This document shows, piece by piece, positions 62,531 through 64,000 of a stretch of 64,000 nt of DNA. The notes beneath the pieces were generated by a model. That model was given only the letters and a program-made list of their open reading frames with translations, was not told the DNA's origin and ran no database searches. The position numbers and the translations under genes were made by a program. Source of the stretch: Pyrocephalus nanus (taxonomy: Eukaryota > Chordata > Aves > Passeriformes > Tyrannidae); the NCBI GenBank assembly GCA_038380795.1, contig CM076279.1:5471001-5535000 (forward strand), read 5' to 3'. Position 1 is the first letter of the stretch, and every line of letters starts with the position of its first letter.

Positions 62531-63050
62531 GTGGGTGACAAAGTGTAGTGTTTGCACTTTTTCTGTCCTTTTGAAGTTTGTGGTCTCTCCCTAAGTCCCT
62601 GTTCTATCTGGAAATGTTTGTGTCTAAATAGGTGTTATGCTTAAAGGTGCAGTATGCCATAAAAGGAACTTTTTCATTGAGAATAACCATTTTTATAACT
62701 TGTGGTGGGGTAGATGTTGCTAATAATAATAATAATCTATGAATTGTAGGTGGACAACTGTCAGAATATGTAACTGTTTCAGCTCAATAATAGAGTGTGT
62801 AGTTGTACTCAGGTATCAACACAGTTTTACCTCTGCTCTTTGTAACACAGGTGGAGGCATAAAAACCAAGTTGGGGGATGAGAAAAAATGAGGTATAGAA
62901 AATTTGAATTATCATCCAGCTGGTTCCTTTTTGAAACAAAAGAGTGACTGAATCACCAGGTTTTTTATATGAAGCATCTATGTAAATAAAGCTTTTATAT
63001 TATTACTTTCAGAAACAATAAACAGCATTGCTGGATGTGACTGTTCTTGT
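62531..63050 (+). other. MBTD1: Possible alternative 3' UTR of MBTD1 with polyadenylation signals
   Basis: If exon 15 is not spliced, a stop follows at once (TGA 62536-62538). Two AATAAA hexamers lie about 450-485 bp downstream (62985-62990 and 63017-63022), the second followed by a GT-rich stretch (63028-63050). Together these look like a working cleavage site. It may serve a short isoform of 615 aa. Inference from sequence only. Confidence 0.5.
62721..62736. repeat. Short TAA microsatellite
   Basis: AATAATAATAATAAT-type run in the MBTD1 3' region. Short enough to be a chance feature. Confidence 0.6.
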
Positions 63051-64000
63051 CACAGTAAAACATAATAAGGACATCTTTAAGAATTCGAAGTTTTCAGGTT
63101 CTTTCCACAGAGATTGATTCCCTTGGAATCAAATTATCTTGATTTATTTAGACTTGTTTCCAGAGTGGTTTTTTGTTGTGTAGAGCTAATGTGAAGAATT
63201 AAAGCCTCATCTTCCTGGTAAATTTGTGAATAGGTCTGTTAAAGCCAATTGGAACCTTCTTCACGAGTCACTGGGAAAACAACCTTTGCTTTGTCGATCT
63301 TAGGACATGAGAGGAAGTTGAGCAGTGAGTGCCACAGATAAAGCAGGTTCTGGGAAGTTCTTTCAGCCTCTTGTTGGGTGCCTCAATCATTGCACTGTTT
63401 GTCCTTTCCACTGTTGAAGGAAATAACAGTAAAATCCAGATCAGATCCTTCTGAGAATCCTGCAGCAGTATTTTTTAAATAGAATTCGGTACTGAAAAAA
63501 ATCCTGGTCTGAGAATATCCAAGGAAAGTTGTGAGTGCTGTTGCCTTAAGGTAGGGAAACATGGCTATCATTAATTAACTTTGTGTAGGATGTGTTTTGG
63601 AATAATTCTGGACTGTCTGAGCACATTTTGTTCAGCAAGGTATGCTAGACCATCCTGCTCCTTACCTCATCCCTCTCCTTCCACCTCATACCTCTGAGAG
63701 TTTCTTCCCATCTCTAAGAGTGTGACACAAGCACTGGAAAGTGAACTCCTCTTATCCAGTGCCACAGGAAGGAGGCTTATTCTAGTGGAATTTGTTCTTC
63801 ATTCCTGAAGTAAATGTTGGCTATGGAAGCAAGGGAGAGCTTCTGGTAGTTTTTTGTACTGTTTATTCAATACTAAGAAATCCTCTTAGTCATCAGAAGA
63901 TGAGAGAACAAGGTCATGAGCAGTTAGAGTTGGCTGCCTCCTGCGTGGGGGATTTTCTAAGTAGGTTATGGCAACAAAAGTGCTGATTCACAGGAAATAA
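63051..64000 (+). other. MBTD1 final intron or downstream flank, no gene seen
   Basis: I searched this stretch for the missing C-terminal exon of MBTD1 and found no reading frame resembling it. There are only short chance ORFs, so the last exon should lie beyond 64000. Confidence 0.6.

Noticed and set aside
63383..63571. Minus-strand ORF of 62 codons after MBTD1
   Set aside because: No splice sites matching MBTD1, no domain seen. I considered an old retroviral or LTR remnant but could not support it.
63792..63986. Plus-strand ORF near the window end, checked as the missing last MBTD1 exon
   Set aside because: Its translation does not resemble the family's C-terminal tail, and it has no acceptor in the right phase.

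Overview
This is a vertebrate nuclear window, most likely from a bird. Genes are split by GT-AG introns, the shared promoter is a CpG island, and the interspersed repeats are CR1 LINE 3' ends, the characteristic avian element, plus older MIR/L3-like fragments. The species cannot be told from the sequence. There is no operon, phage, CRISPR or plasmid content, and I found no undescribed biological system.

Layout. (1) 1-29.2 kb: no supportable gene. It is intergenic DNA downstream of UTP18, with old repeats, poly-A and G/T-rich tracts and a few stretches that look like conserved non-coding DNA. In mammals the UTP18 side of this pair faces a large gene desert before CA10, which fits. (2) 29.2-37.6 kb: UTP18 on the minus strand, a complete 13-exon coding sequence. 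Every junction was placed by eye, every phase closes, and the predicted protein is 551 aa from the first in-frame ATG (537 aa from the next). (3) 37.6-38.3 kb: a short head-to-head CpG-island promoter with three CACGTG E-boxes around the UTP18 start. (4) 38.3-62.5 kb: MBTD1 on the plus strand, 15 coding exons giving 613 codons. The last coding exon or exons lie beyond the window. Immediately after exon 15 there is an in-frame stop and a good polyadenylation site, so a shorter form could end inside the window. (5) 62.5-64 kb: MBTD1 3' region or final intron.

Function. UTP18 is a WD40 protein of the small-subunit processome (pre-18S rRNA processing, nucleolus). MBTD1 is a four-MBT-repeat chromatin reader that binds methylated H4K20 and belongs to the TIP60/NuA4 acetyltransferase complex. 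Their shared promoter joins a ribosome-biogenesis gene to a chromatin gene. The head-to-head arrangement is the same as in human 17q21.33 (recalled from general knowledge, not checked here).

Exon boundaries rest on splice consensus, reading-frame continuity and recognition of the families. No alignment or transcript data were available.
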